A stretch of 64,000 nucleotides of DNA from a virus. The stretch spans positions 21,106 through 85,105 of the IMG/VR virus record IMGVR_UViG_3300028197_001229; one strand, written 5' to 3'. Numbering within the stretch: the stretch's first letter is position 1; each line of letters starts with the position of its first letter. Below the pieces are notes generated by a model. It saw only the letters and a list, made by a program, of their open reading frames with translations. It was not told where the DNA came from and did not search any database. The position numbers and the translations under genes are program-made. Of the stretch, positions 44,501 through 51,857 are shown piece after piece.

Positions 44501-45532
44501 ATGAGCCGATCAGACAGTTATACAAAATACAGTTGGTATAAACAAAAAATGGTAAAAGCAGTTACGGAACATGTAGCTGATGCACATATAGAATTAACCA
44601 CAGCCGGAACAAGACACGAAACATTTGTATTTGTGGACGCTCACGGTGGTTTGGGGTTATGGGTAGATTCTAACGGTAACCGATGCCTAGGTAGTCCTGT
44701 GTTGATACATCGTACCCTTGAGTCCAAGGGTGTACAATACCAGGGATTCGTGTTCGAAAAGCACGCTGGAAGGTTTGACTTAGTACGTGCTCACACGTCT
44801 TTCTCTCAGTGGCCTGTAAAGTGTTATAATTTGGACAATGCAAATGCTCCACAGATTGTAAGCGATTTCTTTGGGTGTAACTCATCAGCTTACGTACAGC
44901 AGCATGATCCTTATACAAATCAAAGTACTGCTCATGAGTTGGGTGGGTTGATTTACTATGACAACAAAGGTGTGGGTAGGGCTTCAGAAGTTGATGCCTT
45001 AACCAGAGATAACAGGATGGACGTACTATTACACTTCTCGGCGGGAAAACGTAATCGATACGCACATTGTAGGCATCCCGATAGTCATAGTTATGACCCA
45101 GATAGAGATATAGTGGGTAACATAGCTAGGTACAATCGTCCCTACTGGTATATATCTGACTGCGGCGCGGGTGATGGTAATAAGTGGAACTTCGTATTTT
45201 TATACGGATCTCACAGGGAATTAAATACAACAGTACAAGTGGATCCACTGCTAGGACGATTAGAGCCTATTGGTTCTCCATTAGGAATACAGCGACAGCA
45301 CAAAGTATTCTACAGTGAGGTAGACATGGCTTGTTACAGCTATGCAGAACAGTCTATGGATCCATCTTATAGAGAAACTATGATTAATAAACTTCCGTTC
45401 ACACCAGTGTTATCAGGAGTTGAAAGAGAATTGGTTTCTGAAGGAGAATATAGAACTAACGGAGATGACTCGCGAGCATTTATCGGAACTAACGATAATG
45501 ATGAAGATCGAGAAAATAATCCGTATATGTAA
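44501..45532 (+). CDS. Possible SAM-methyltransferase-fold protein (TcmP-like)
   Basis: 343 residues. The segment FVFVDAHGGLGLWVDSNGNRCLGSPVL (about 47-73) followed by a strand ending in GFVFEKHAG resembles the motif I and GSP loop of the three-Cys-motif partner (TcmP) family, which has a class I methyltransferase fold. Later strands (WYISDCGAGDGNKWNFVFLYG) could be the fold's C-terminal half. The Asp/Glu SAM-binding position is plausible but other classes are possible. Substrate unknown. Confidence 0.45.
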   Translation: MSRSDSYTKYSWYKQKMVKAVTEHVADAHIELTTAGTRHETFVFVDAHGGLGLWVDSNGNRCLGSPVLIHRTLESKGVQYQGFVFEKHAGRFDLVRAHTSFSQWPVKCYNLDNANAPQIVSDFFGCNSSAYVQQHDPYTNQSTAHELGGLIYYDNKGVGRASEVDALTRDNRMDVLLHFSAGKRNRYAHCRHPDSHSYDPDRDIVGNIARYNRPYWYISDCGAGDGNKWNFVFLYGSHRELNTTVQVDPLLGRLEPIGSPLGIQRQHKVFYSEVDMACYSYAEQSMDPSYRETMINKLPFTPVLSGVERELVSEGEYRTNGDDSRAFIGTNDNDEDRENNPYM

Positions 45533-45558
45533 GTAAAACTAAAAAAATATAAAAAACT

Positions 45559-46533
45559 ATGAACGAAAATACGCAAGCCGAAGAGGCCGTTGAATTATCA
45601 CAAGATCACACTCAAACTCTTTACTGGTCTGGTAAACCCATACGGGTTACTAGGACCATGAGTGGTATACTAGCATTCTATGCACAAGACATTGTTGATG
45701 CGCTTGAAATATCTAGAGAAGACTATGGTAAAATTATGGAACTACGCCCGGAACTTGAATTTGCATTCCCAGAAAATGGGAGTCTTATCTTGGAACCTGG
45801 CATATACTTCTTAATGTTTACATCTGAAACTGAAGCAAGTAGGGAATTTGTTGTTTGGGTGACCAACAACGTACTCCCCGAGATTCGGAAGTTCGGGTCT
45901 TATGTAGAGAAGAAAGAAGATTCTCCAAGTGTTCTGTTAGAGCTTCGCAATGAAGCTGCTATGTCTAGAGAGTTACAAGAGTCACGCTATCAAGAAATGA
46001 GTGATCACCTTAGTGCAGTTACTCAGAAGTTGACTGACATGGCTACTATTATACATACATCGTCGTTTCCAATAGACGAGAATGTACAGTCTAGTAAAAT
46101 TAGGAAAAAACGTGTAGAGAAACCGTTTACAGATGAGCAGAATATTCTTTATAAGATACTGCACGAACAAGCAGCACAAACAATCGGCTCCCGGCGTAAT
46201 GCTGGTGCTAGTTTTGCTGCTAGTTTTTCAGCTCTGTTTTATGACCCTAACAAGCACCAAGACAAAAAAGTTGCAGGTGGTATACTAGGTAAATTAGGTA
46301 CTATACATAGGAACGGATTAGAGTCTGCTGGCGTTGAGGAATACCTAGACTGTTGTAGAAACGTTATAGGCATGTTTGGGCTAACCCCGGTAACCATTGA
46401 TATATGGGATGAGGGTTTGTCTATTGATTCTGATGACGATCGACTAGCTTTTATAGAGCTCCACAGTATAGGTAAGCCTGAGTTTAAATTTACACCGGTT
46501 GATGACATTGTACTCAAGGATATAAAAAAGTAA
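45559..46533 (+). CDS. Bro-N-domain protein (antirepressor-like)
   Basis: 324 residues. Residues about 18-115 fit the BRO family N-terminal domain: WSGKPIRVTRTMSGILAFYAQDIVDALEI ... LEPGIYFLMFTSETEASREFVVWVTNNVLPEIRKFGSY. The VLPEIRK-G-Y end is the most characteristic. The C-terminal domain is not one I recognise. Bro-N proteins bind DNA and commonly act as antirepressors or regulators in phages. Start after an A-rich leader; its stop overlaps the next start. Confidence 0.78.
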   Translation: MNENTQAEEAVELSQDHTQTLYWSGKPIRVTRTMSGILAFYAQDIVDALEISREDYGKIMELRPELEFAFPENGSLILEPGIYFLMFTSETEASREFVVWVTNNVLPEIRKFGSYVEKKEDSPSVLLELRNEAAMSRELQESRYQEMSDHLSAVTQKLTDMATIIHTSSFPIDENVQSSKIRKKRVEKPFTDEQNILYKILHEQAAQTIGSRRNAGASFAASFSALFYDPNKHQDKKVAGGILGKLGTIHRNGLESAGVEEYLDCCRNVIGMFGLTPVTIDIWDEGLSIDSDDDRLAFIELHSIGKPEFKFTPVDDIVLKDIKK

Positions 46534-46943
46534 TGGATTTAGTAAAACGAAAGATATTACATTTTCTTAATAGTAGTCGTAATGCTGATAAAGTTTATAT
46601 TATCGAAGTTTTTCGATTTAAAGAAACTTGCGGCTATGTTGAGTCAGTAGTAGTAACTTGGGGACGTAGAACTAGTCAGCGACTTACCTCTCAAACAAGA
46701 CTACATAAAGTAAGTAGTCCGAGATCTGTCTTGAAAGAGTATAACGCTTTAATTAGAGAAAAGGAAAAGAAAGGTTATGCACAGGTCCCACTGTGTCGTG
46801 TACTGGATGGTAGTACAGAAATACCTGGGTACTACAGGCAACTTAGGAGTGATACTAACGACCAAGTCGCTTTTTCCACAGCAAACATTCCAGTTAGAGA
46901 AGCTATACACGTTGAACAAAATCTAACAAGAAACATAACATGA
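46533..46943 (+). CDS. WGR-domain protein
   Basis: 136 residues. Residues about 20-86 match the WGR fold: VYIIEVF, then VVTWGRRTS (W43, G44, R45), a long helix LKEYNALIREKEKKGY ending in the conserved GY. WGR domains bind nucleic acid and are best known from PARP-type proteins; here it is alone with no catalytic domain. It overlaps the Bro-N gene by one base, so the two are probably co-expressed. Confidence 0.6.
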   Translation: MDLVKRKILHFLNSSRNADKVYIIEVFRFKETCGYVESVVVTWGRRTSQRLTSQTRLHKVSSPRSVLKEYNALIREKEKKGYAQVPLCRVLDGSTEIPGYYRQLRSDTNDQVAFSTANIPVREAIHVEQNLTRNIT

Positions 46944-47248
46944 GCTATAAATATAGTATAAAAGACAACGAGTATTGTGGTATACTTGACAAAGACGGTT
47001 TGGTGTCTCTTGCTGTAAGGTCAGTTGCATCTGCAGCTGACTTGTACAAAGATGCTGAAAAACAAGGAGCATGTTACTTCGAAATAACTCTTAATGAGAA
47101 CGAAGCTGACATATTTACATCCTTACAAAAACAAAACGATGCACGGGGAGCGGCAAAAGCAGTAGTTCAGTTCGATCAAGGAACACTATCTGTGCCCGAG
47201 CATAAATCTGAAAACTGGGATGAGTTACTAAAAAAGTTAAATATATGA
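46940..47248 (+). CDS. Unknown small protein
   Basis: 102 residues, mixed fold, no motif. It overlaps both neighbours by 4 bases (ATGA), so it is part of the same transcript as the WGR gene. Confidence 0.5.
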   Translation: MSYKYSIKDNEYCGILDKDGLVSLAVRSVASAADLYKDAEKQGACYFEITLNENEADIFTSLQKQNDARGAAKAVVQFDQGTLSVPEHKSENWDELLKKLNI

Positions 47249-47505
47249 CAAATCAAATACCAAAAAGCTTTACCAAGCAAACCATTGGCTCTGTAGAAAA
47301 ACAATTCGATTCAAAAGATACTGTTTTTATACAAGCAATTGAACGTTGTCGTGAAGGACAGGATATACTTCACAGGGGTGCAGTAGAGACCCATAAAACT
47401 ATTGAGAAACTACTAGACGAAGTAATAGACTTACGCAATGATGTTGATGATGTTAAGAAAACTAATCAACAAATACTTGCAGCTATTAAAGATCTAAATA
47501 AATAA
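47245..47505 (+). CDS. Small coiled-coil protein
   Basis: 86 residues. The C-terminal half has a heptad pattern (LLDEVIDLRNDVDDVKKTNQ), so it probably dimerises. It lies directly before tRNA-Arg. Function unknown. Confidence 0.5.
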   Translation: MTNQIPKSFTKQTIGSVEKQFDSKDTVFIQAIERCREGQDILHRGAVETHKTIEKLLDEVIDLRNDVDDVKKTNQQILAAIKDLNK

Positions 47506-47511
47506 AACCAA

Positions 47512-47588
47512 GCGGGAGTAGCTCAGCTGGATAGAGCAACGGCCTTCTAAGCCGTAGGTCCTGGGTTCGACTCCCAGCTCCCGTACCA
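47512..47588 (+). tRNA. tRNA-Arg (anticodon TCT)
   Basis: Full cloverleaf. The acceptor GCGGGAG pairs with CTCCCGT, the D arm GCTC/GAGC, anticodon stem ACGGC/GCCGT with loop CTTCTAA (anticodon TCT), and T arm CTGGG/CCCAG; the 3' CCA is encoded. It would read AGA codons, which are frequent in these AT-rich genes. Confidence 0.95.
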
Positions 47589-47595
47589 TACAATT

Positions 47596-47850
47596 ATGAC
47601 ACAAGAAAATACAGAAAAAGTATATGAGCTTCGGGGTAAAACCAAAGTTCAAGAGTTAAATATTCGTGATCAATTTATTATAAGCCAAGCTTTGTGCATT
47701 GCATCAAAAGCGATGGCTGATGAAAAATATCCCGAAGATAGTAATATTGCTGACATGGAAGAACTTATTACTAATAAGTTTCCATTGTATCGGTCTATTG
47801 AAGAAGCCTCTAAAATGATGAATACTGGATGTGGAACAACAGAATCTTAA
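47596..47850 (+). CDS. Unknown small protein
   Basis: 84 residues, helical and acidic; no motif. It begins 7 bases after the tRNA. Overlaps the next gene by 22 bases. Confidence 0.5.
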   Translation: MTQENTEKVYELRGKTKVQELNIRDQFIISQALCIASKAMADEKYPEDSNIADMEELITNKFPLYRSIEEASKMMNTGCGTTES

Positions 47851-48179
47851 AAGATACTGACGTAAACGGAACTACGTTATATAGCTTGTATGAAGTCTTT
47901 TATAATGAAGCTGGAGAAATTGCTGCACATAGTGAAGAGCCTGTAGGTATATCTCATTACGAAGACATAGATGGTCTTCTAGAGAGTTTACTTTTGATGG
48001 TTAGTGATGTGGAACAGCATATATCCGGTGAAAAAGATATACTGACTTTGAATAATATTGAATTTAAAAATTTTGAAGATGATGATGACAAAAATAATGG
48101 AAAAGAAAAAAGTGAAAACTGTGATGAAGAAAAACGAGACACTCCCACAGATAAAGGTTGTGGATGTAAAAAATGCTAA
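47829..48179 (+). CDS. Unknown protein with an acidic-basic Cys-ending tail
   Basis: 116 residues. A strand-helix N-terminal domain is followed by an acidic tail (EDDDDKNNGKEKSE...) ending in GCGCKKC, a Cys cluster that may bind metal. ATG at 47829 is the first start. Unknown family. Confidence 0.5.
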   Translation: MWNNRILKDTDVNGTTLYSLYEVFYNEAGEIAAHSEEPVGISHYEDIDGLLESLLLMVSDVEQHISGEKDILTLNNIEFKNFEDDDDKNNGKEKSENCDEEKRDTPTDKGCGCKKC

Positions 48180-48324
48180 CGATTTAGTTCACCTGGACTT
48201 AGACTGTGAAGACGAAGCTTTCGAGCGAATGGTTGAACTTGGACAAGATAACGCTACAGAAGATGATTACTTCAAGATAGGTATGGATCATTTCTTCAAA
48301 GAGCTTGCTAATGAAAACCCCTGA
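48079..48324 (+). CDS. Small unknown protein, start uncertain
   Basis: The frame is open from 48058 with TTG; candidate ATG starts lie at 48079, 48082, 48085, 48097 and 48124, all inside the previous gene. The C-terminal 65 residues (starting around KVVDVKNANDLVHLDLD) resemble the small helical phage proteins that follow the LDLD-EEF pattern. Only the C-terminal region is secure. Confidence 0.4.
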   Translation: MMMTKIMEKKKVKTVMKKNETLPQIKVVDVKNANDLVHLDLDCEDEAFERMVELGQDNATEDDYFKIGMDHFFKELANENP

Positions 48325-48571
48325 AACAAAAGACAAAGATCATCAAGCAAAGATGTATAATGATCTTTTGGGACGTTTGGAATCTTTTCAGGAATTACTA
48401 GCTGAAAAAGGTCCAGAACTGATAGACTTAGTAATATCTGAAATGAGAGAGATGGTCATACTGGGCGACTACAGTCGCGTAGGACTTGACGTAGACGAAG
48501 ATTACACAGTTGTTGATGTGGAAGATTTGCTAGATTCTGGTGTATGGACTCGGGTGCCAAAGAAAGAATAA
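48311..48571 (+). CDS. Small helical protein
   Basis: 86 residues from ATG 48311, chosen because it overlaps the previous stop by 14 bases (the TTG at 48305 is less likely). Helical and acidic; last gene before tRNA-Met. No family. Confidence 0.5.
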   Translation: MKTPETKDKDHQAKMYNDLLGRLESFQELLAEKGPELIDLVISEMREMVILGDYSRVGLDVDEDYTVVDVEDLLDSGVWTRVPKKE

Positions 48572-48580
48572 TAACACGGA

Positions 48581-48656
<76 letters not shown>

Positions 48657-48667
48657 ACTTAATTAAC

Positions 48668-48690
48668 AATCTTTTTAATAAAGATTTTTT
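48668..48690 (+). terminator. Intrinsic terminator after tRNA-Met
   Basis: AATCTTT (48668-48674) / AAAGATT (48680-48686) with 5-base loop and following T-run. AT-rich stem; moderate strength. Confidence 0.75.
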
Positions 48691-48807
48691 CTTTTTGACA
48701 ATACGAGGACTAGGGAATCTACCCCAGTTCCCCATGCCATCGTAATCCATCGTGTCATGTTTATTGGTCATATAAATATAACGAATTATAACAACTACAG
48801 GTTCACT

Positions 48808-49041
48808 ATGAAAATATTAAAAGTAACAAGTGTTAGATACTTTGAGACTAATAGAGGGTTGGGGTATCAAGCAAAAACTAATGTACCAACTGTTGAGATA
48901 TTGAATGATGGCCACGGTGGCTGTACGTATCTCGAAGGTTCGGCAACTAATATAGCTCCTTACAAACAACTAGACTGGGATAATGAAGACCAACTGGAAG
49001 AGTTGATTAATCATTACGAAGGGATTAATTATGAAATCTAA
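48808..49041 (+). CDS. Unknown small protein
   Basis: 77 residues from ATG 48808; an in-frame ATG at 48757 would add 17 residues but I prefer the later start by neighbouring leader pattern. The 150 bases upstream hold the tRNA terminator and otherwise no gene. Overlaps the next gene by 11 bases. Confidence 0.5.
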   Translation: MKILKVTSVRYFETNRGLGYQAKTNVPTVEILNDGHGGCTYLEGSATNIAPYKQLDWDNEDQLEELINHYEGINYEI

Positions 49042-49222
49042 AATAAAAAGCAACGATGTAGGCTACCAGTACATTAAGCTAGACGATACCGCAAAAACAG
49101 CTTTACGGTTACTCATACGCTGTGCTGAAGAAAAATTTGAACAGGCTAGAGTCGTACAGAAAGAAGATATAGCATGTCTCACTGCAGCCCAATACATAAA
49201 GGAACATATAAAAGATGAGTAA
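49031..49222 (+). CDS. Small basic protein
   Basis: 63 residues, helical, positively charged near the N-terminus, no motif. Overlaps both neighbours. Confidence 0.45.
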   Translation: MKSKIKSNDVGYQYIKLDDTAKTALRLLIRCAEEKFEQARVVQKEDIACLTAAQYIKEHIKDE

Positions 49223-49550
49223 ATTTAAACCTTACCAGGACATACTCCCGGTAGATGATGAGAGTCCTACTATTGAACTACCTAGTGGTAAAAGAATTTA
49301 TTACATAGAATATGTTAAAAATTATTACGTTACTGGTAATCTACGTGTTATTGCAGAATCTGACGAAGAAGCAGCTAGATATGCTCAAGATGAGTTACTT
49401 GTAGATTCAAATGGGCATATAACACATGATCGGGCTGATCTATGTGAAGACGATGATGAGCCATACATAGATACATGTAGAGAAGAAGATCCTACAAGAT
49501 TTAGTAAATCAGATTTCGAACACATGCATTACATGCTAACCGACCATTGA
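49215..49550 (+). CDS. Unknown acidic protein
   Basis: 111 residues. A YYVTGNLRVIAESDEEAARYAQDE segment (about 36-59) resembles the small DEAA-type domain found in many short phage proteins; the rest is acidic and includes two Cys near 77 and 89. Function unknown. Overlaps the upstream gene by 8 bases. Confidence 0.5.
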   Translation: MSKFKPYQDILPVDDESPTIELPSGKRIYYIEYVKNYYVTGNLRVIAESDEEAARYAQDELLVDSNGHITHDRADLCEDDDEPYIDTCREEDPTRFSKSDFEHMHYMLTDH

Positions 49551-49551
49551 G

Positions 49552-49779
49552 ATGTCTGTATTTAGATATAAAAATATTGTGTTAGTATTACCCCACATTT
49601 CGGCTATAGAAAGTCATACAATGACTCAGTCTGGTTGTAGGAAGCCTTACAGGATTCTTATATACTCTGGGGCTAAAGTAATCTCCGCTTTTACTTTTGA
49701 AAATGAAGGTGAACGAGATGAAGACTTTACTTTTCTGACAAATCGACTTACAAAATACTACTGTAATGGCACAGTATAA
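49552..49779 (+). CDS. Unknown small protein
   Basis: 75 residues, strand-rich with an FTFENEGERDEDF region; no family recognised. Overlaps the next (lipoprotein) gene by 14 bases. Confidence 0.5.
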   Translation: MSVFRYKNIVLVLPHISAIESHTMTQSGCRKPYRILIYSGAKVISAFTFENEGERDEDFTFLTNRLTKYYCNGTV

Positions 49780-49990
49780 TTATTTAGCACTGTTATTATT
49801 GTTAACAGGCTGTCACACCAAACCACAAAACTTAGAACAAGTTAGTAGACCTCCACCATTCTGGCCACCCCACGAGCATATTGGTCCTGGTATAAATGTT
49901 AGATTTGGTGAAGATCCATTTAATGTAAACGGAACTCGTTTACGCTTTTTAAATGAAAACAACAAAAACATAACCGTAGACAATGAATAA
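49766..49990 (+). CDS. Small proline-rich lipoprotein, possible outer-membrane spanin or exclusion factor
   Basis: 74 residues. A short N-region and hydrophobic core LALLLLLTGC end in a lipobox with Cys16, so the mature protein is an envelope-anchored lipoprotein of about 59 residues. The mature part begins with Pro-rich segments (RPPPFWPPHEH), reminiscent of phage Rz1-type spanins, but no Rz partner is evident next to it. Superinfection exclusion is an alternative. No endolysin recognised nearby. Confidence 0.55.
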   Translation: MAQYNYLALLLLLTGCHTKPQNLEQVSRPPPFWPPHEHIGPGINVRFGEDPFNVNGTRLRFLNENNKNITVDNE

Positions 49991-50336
49991 GTATTACTTA
50001 CTGAATATTCTTAACGTATTGAATTTTAAATGGAACTGTTGGATTGGTTGGATCCATGATGTATCTGCTAGATGGGGTGTAGGACACACTACTGTTTGGT
50101 TTTACGATACGTTTACATGGTATTTACCTACCAGCTATAAACTTATAGGAGACAAGCCTTACAACGAATATTTGCTACAGTGTGAGTTGGACACAGCGAA
50201 TCATCAAATACGGTATTACTCAAACTTAGCATTTGAATATCAATTAGCTTACTTAGAAACCTTAATTTCAGATGAAAACTCTGAACTAATATACGAAAAT
50301 AAAACAACAATAAAAAATGAACACAAAATCAAATGA
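49983..50336 (+). CDS. Unknown aromatic protein
   Basis: 117 residues with many Trp and Tyr in the first half (FKWNCWIGWIHDVSARWG) and helical, acidic second half. No membrane segment is convincing. Overlaps the lipoprotein gene by 8 bases and the next small gene by 20. Confidence 0.5.
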   Translation: MNKYYLLNILNVLNFKWNCWIGWIHDVSARWGVGHTTVWFYDTFTWYLPTSYKLIGDKPYNEYLLQCELDTANHQIRYYSNLAFEYQLAYLETLISDENSELIYENKTTIKNEHKIK

Positions 50337-50463
50337 CCCATTTGCTGCGAAGATTCGTAAAGCAAACCGTTTAGCTTCCAAAAATAAAACCGGAGGCGGA
50401 AAAGCAATTTTGAGGAAATTGCATAATAAAATGAAACTAGAAAGGAAACGAACAAGTGTATAA
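50317..50463 (+). CDS. Small basic protein
   Basis: 48 residues from ATG 50317 to TAA 50461-50463, rich in Lys and Arg (MNTKSNDPFAAKIRKANRLA and a basic tail). It overlaps the previous gene by 20 and the next by 8 bases, like its neighbours, and the strong positive charge suggests nucleic-acid binding. Confidence 0.5.
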   Translation: MNTKSNDPFAAKIRKANRLASKNKTGGGKAILRKLHNKMKLERKRTSV

Positions 50464-50800
50464 TCCAGAAGAAGATGACGAAAATAACGAAGAAACTGAT
50501 ACTCCAATTCTAAAACGATGTGTTGTTGAATATGAGTTTCCTGAAAAGGGAGTGACTATTCGTGAAGAAATGACAATCACGCAGACAGGAGGTATTTTCG
50601 GGGAGAAAATTGCTGAGATCAAAGTTACCGAAGGTGACCAATCTGAGCCTAATGTATTTTGCAAAATGCCTGTACCTCAATGGGTGGGTAGGCTACTAGC
50701 TGTAGTTAGTAAAACATGTAACGCATCATCTCCAGAAAATATGAATTCAAAATCTTTGGAAGAAATTAAACCTATTCACAAATATATATTTAAACGATGA
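50456..50800 (+). CDS. Unknown acidic protein, GTG start
   Basis: 114 residues from GTG 50456. An acidic first 20 residues precede a strand-rich domain (CVVEYEFPEKGVTIREEMTI) and a final helix. Overlaps the next gene by 4 bases (ATGA). Confidence 0.5.
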   Translation: MYNPEEDDENNEETDTPILKRCVVEYEFPEKGVTIREEMTITQTGGIFGEKIAEIKVTEGDQSEPNVFCKMPVPQWVGRLLAVVSKTCNASSPENMNSKSLEEIKPIHKYIFKR

Positions 50801-51174
50801 AAAATACATATCCACAAGCCATACCTAACGATCCTCTACCTGACAACTTTTTACATCATATCGGGGGAGCTGTTCGTGGTAAAATGAAAACAGTTTATCA
50901 AGGCCGTGAAGCCGAGCACTATCCATACTACATTCATGATGTACGTATGCTGGTCCAGGGTACTAAGAACGTAGATAACCTTAGAAAGTTTATTGAAAAT
51001 CATAAACGTATCTATGGTTACGCTGACGGTCCGTTTCTTGGTATTTATAATTTAGAACAATACGAGATTACCGAGAACACTATTGGTATAGTTAATGACA
51101 AAGATCTGCGAAAGCATGTTAAGCAGAAAATGGCCGAAGGTGCCATGTCTGATATACCTAGAAATATTGTATAA
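50797..51174 (+). CDS. Unknown protein upstream of the RNA region
   Basis: 125 residues, basic with several His and Tyr; no motif. Last protein gene before the gene-less stretch containing the large RNA. Confidence 0.5.
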   Translation: MKNTYPQAIPNDPLPDNFLHHIGGAVRGKMKTVYQGREAEHYPYYIHDVRMLVQGTKNVDNLRKFIENHKRIYGYADGPFLGIYNLEQYEITENTIGIVNDKDLRKHVKQKMAEGAMSDIPRNIV

Positions 51175-51194
51175 CAACGTGTTATATATATTTG
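51167..51194 (+). promoter_or_regulatory. Promoter of the large non-coding RNA
   Basis: TTG at 51167-51169 and, 17 bases later, TATATTTG (51187-51194), an exact match to the Bacteroidota TAnnTTTG box within GTGTTATATATATTTGAG. The transcript would begin near 51200, shortly after the upstream stop. Confidence 0.72.
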
Positions 51195-51197
51195 AGT

Positions 51198-51755
51198 GAC
51201 ATCGTTCCCGGGGTTCTCTTTAGATATTATTTCCTACGTTGGTTCGTCTAATGACAAGACACGCTTATGGTTATTAGGTAAGAGCTATACTGAATGTGAT
51301 ATCGTTGACTACTAGAAAGGTAAAATAGTAGCTTACTTTATTGCACCATCTATACGAAATGAGATAAGGGTTGCACGGACTACAAATAAACTGGAGCCGG
51401 ACTTAAGCAATCAGGTTAACCGTAGTTCAACCCAGATTATATTCTACGGAATATAGTCAGGTGATAATGCAAGTAAGTCCATCCCTGTTCGACAATATCA
51501 ACAATCCTTCTGCACGCACAGAAGAACGTTGTGCGTTCGAGCATAATGTAAACTAGGCAACTAATCCCTCACCGACGTAAAGGGTGCTATCATACTTAGC
51601 TCGAACGCAAGACCAATCAGCGCGTGCGCGGTTTGTTTTGATTGTAGCACATAGTGTGTATAGCACCCTAAAATTTAAACAAAACTGATTTCTCATCCCC
51701 GAGAATACCTCGCGGGGTAGTAGGTCCTCATTATGCCTGCTACCCCGTTTTTTTT
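51198..51755 (+). ncRNA. Large structured non-coding RNA of about 555 nt, unknown class
   Basis: The 683-base stretch 51175-51857 holds no protein gene that I can support. It has its own promoter and ends in a strong terminator. Perfect inverted segments read directly: 51309-51314/51326-51331 (CTACTA), 51399-51405/51474-51480 (GGACTTA), a 10-bp hairpin capped by the UNCG loop UACG at 51435-51458, 51507-51512/51519-51524 extended by 51501-51504/51529-51532, 51533-51542/51599-51608 (GCGTTCGAGC) and 51581-51590/51660-51669 (AGGGTGCTAT). The last two cross each other, forming a pseudoknot of two perfect 10-bp helices. Size, structure and tRNA-rich surroundings recall the phage GOLLD and ROOL RNA classes, but I have not matched a known consensus. 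Confidence 0.72.
51713..51755 (+). terminator. Terminator of the large RNA
   Basis: CGGGGTAGTAGG (51713-51724) / CCTGCTACCCCG (51736-51747), 12 pairs with one T-G, followed by an 8-T run. An upstream segment CCCCGAG (51697-51703) can pair instead with CTCG and GGGG inside its 5' part, a possible competing fold. Confidence 0.92.
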
Positions 51756-51857
51756 AAATTTTTATATATTAGAAAAATTGTACATATGTACATGGTACTG
51801 ACAGTTAAATAAAAAGCTTGTCAGGATGTAAAAAATCGAACAATTATTAAAATAACT

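Noticed and set aside
44670-45065. 131-residue reverse-strand frame inside the methyltransferase-like gene
   Set aside because: It lies wholly within a convincing forward gene and has low-complexity, His/Arg-rich sequence; a shadow frame.
48700-48760. TTGACA near 48695 as a -35 box
   Set aside because: No matching -10 or phage-type box at the right distance; the host type suggested by other promoters does not use TTGACA.
51360-51480. Group I intron-like signals (GGACTAC and AATATAGTC)
   Set aside because: The pair could form a P7-like helix, but no interrupted gene flanks the region, no P3-P8 set is clear, and the promoter and terminator fit a stand-alone RNA better.
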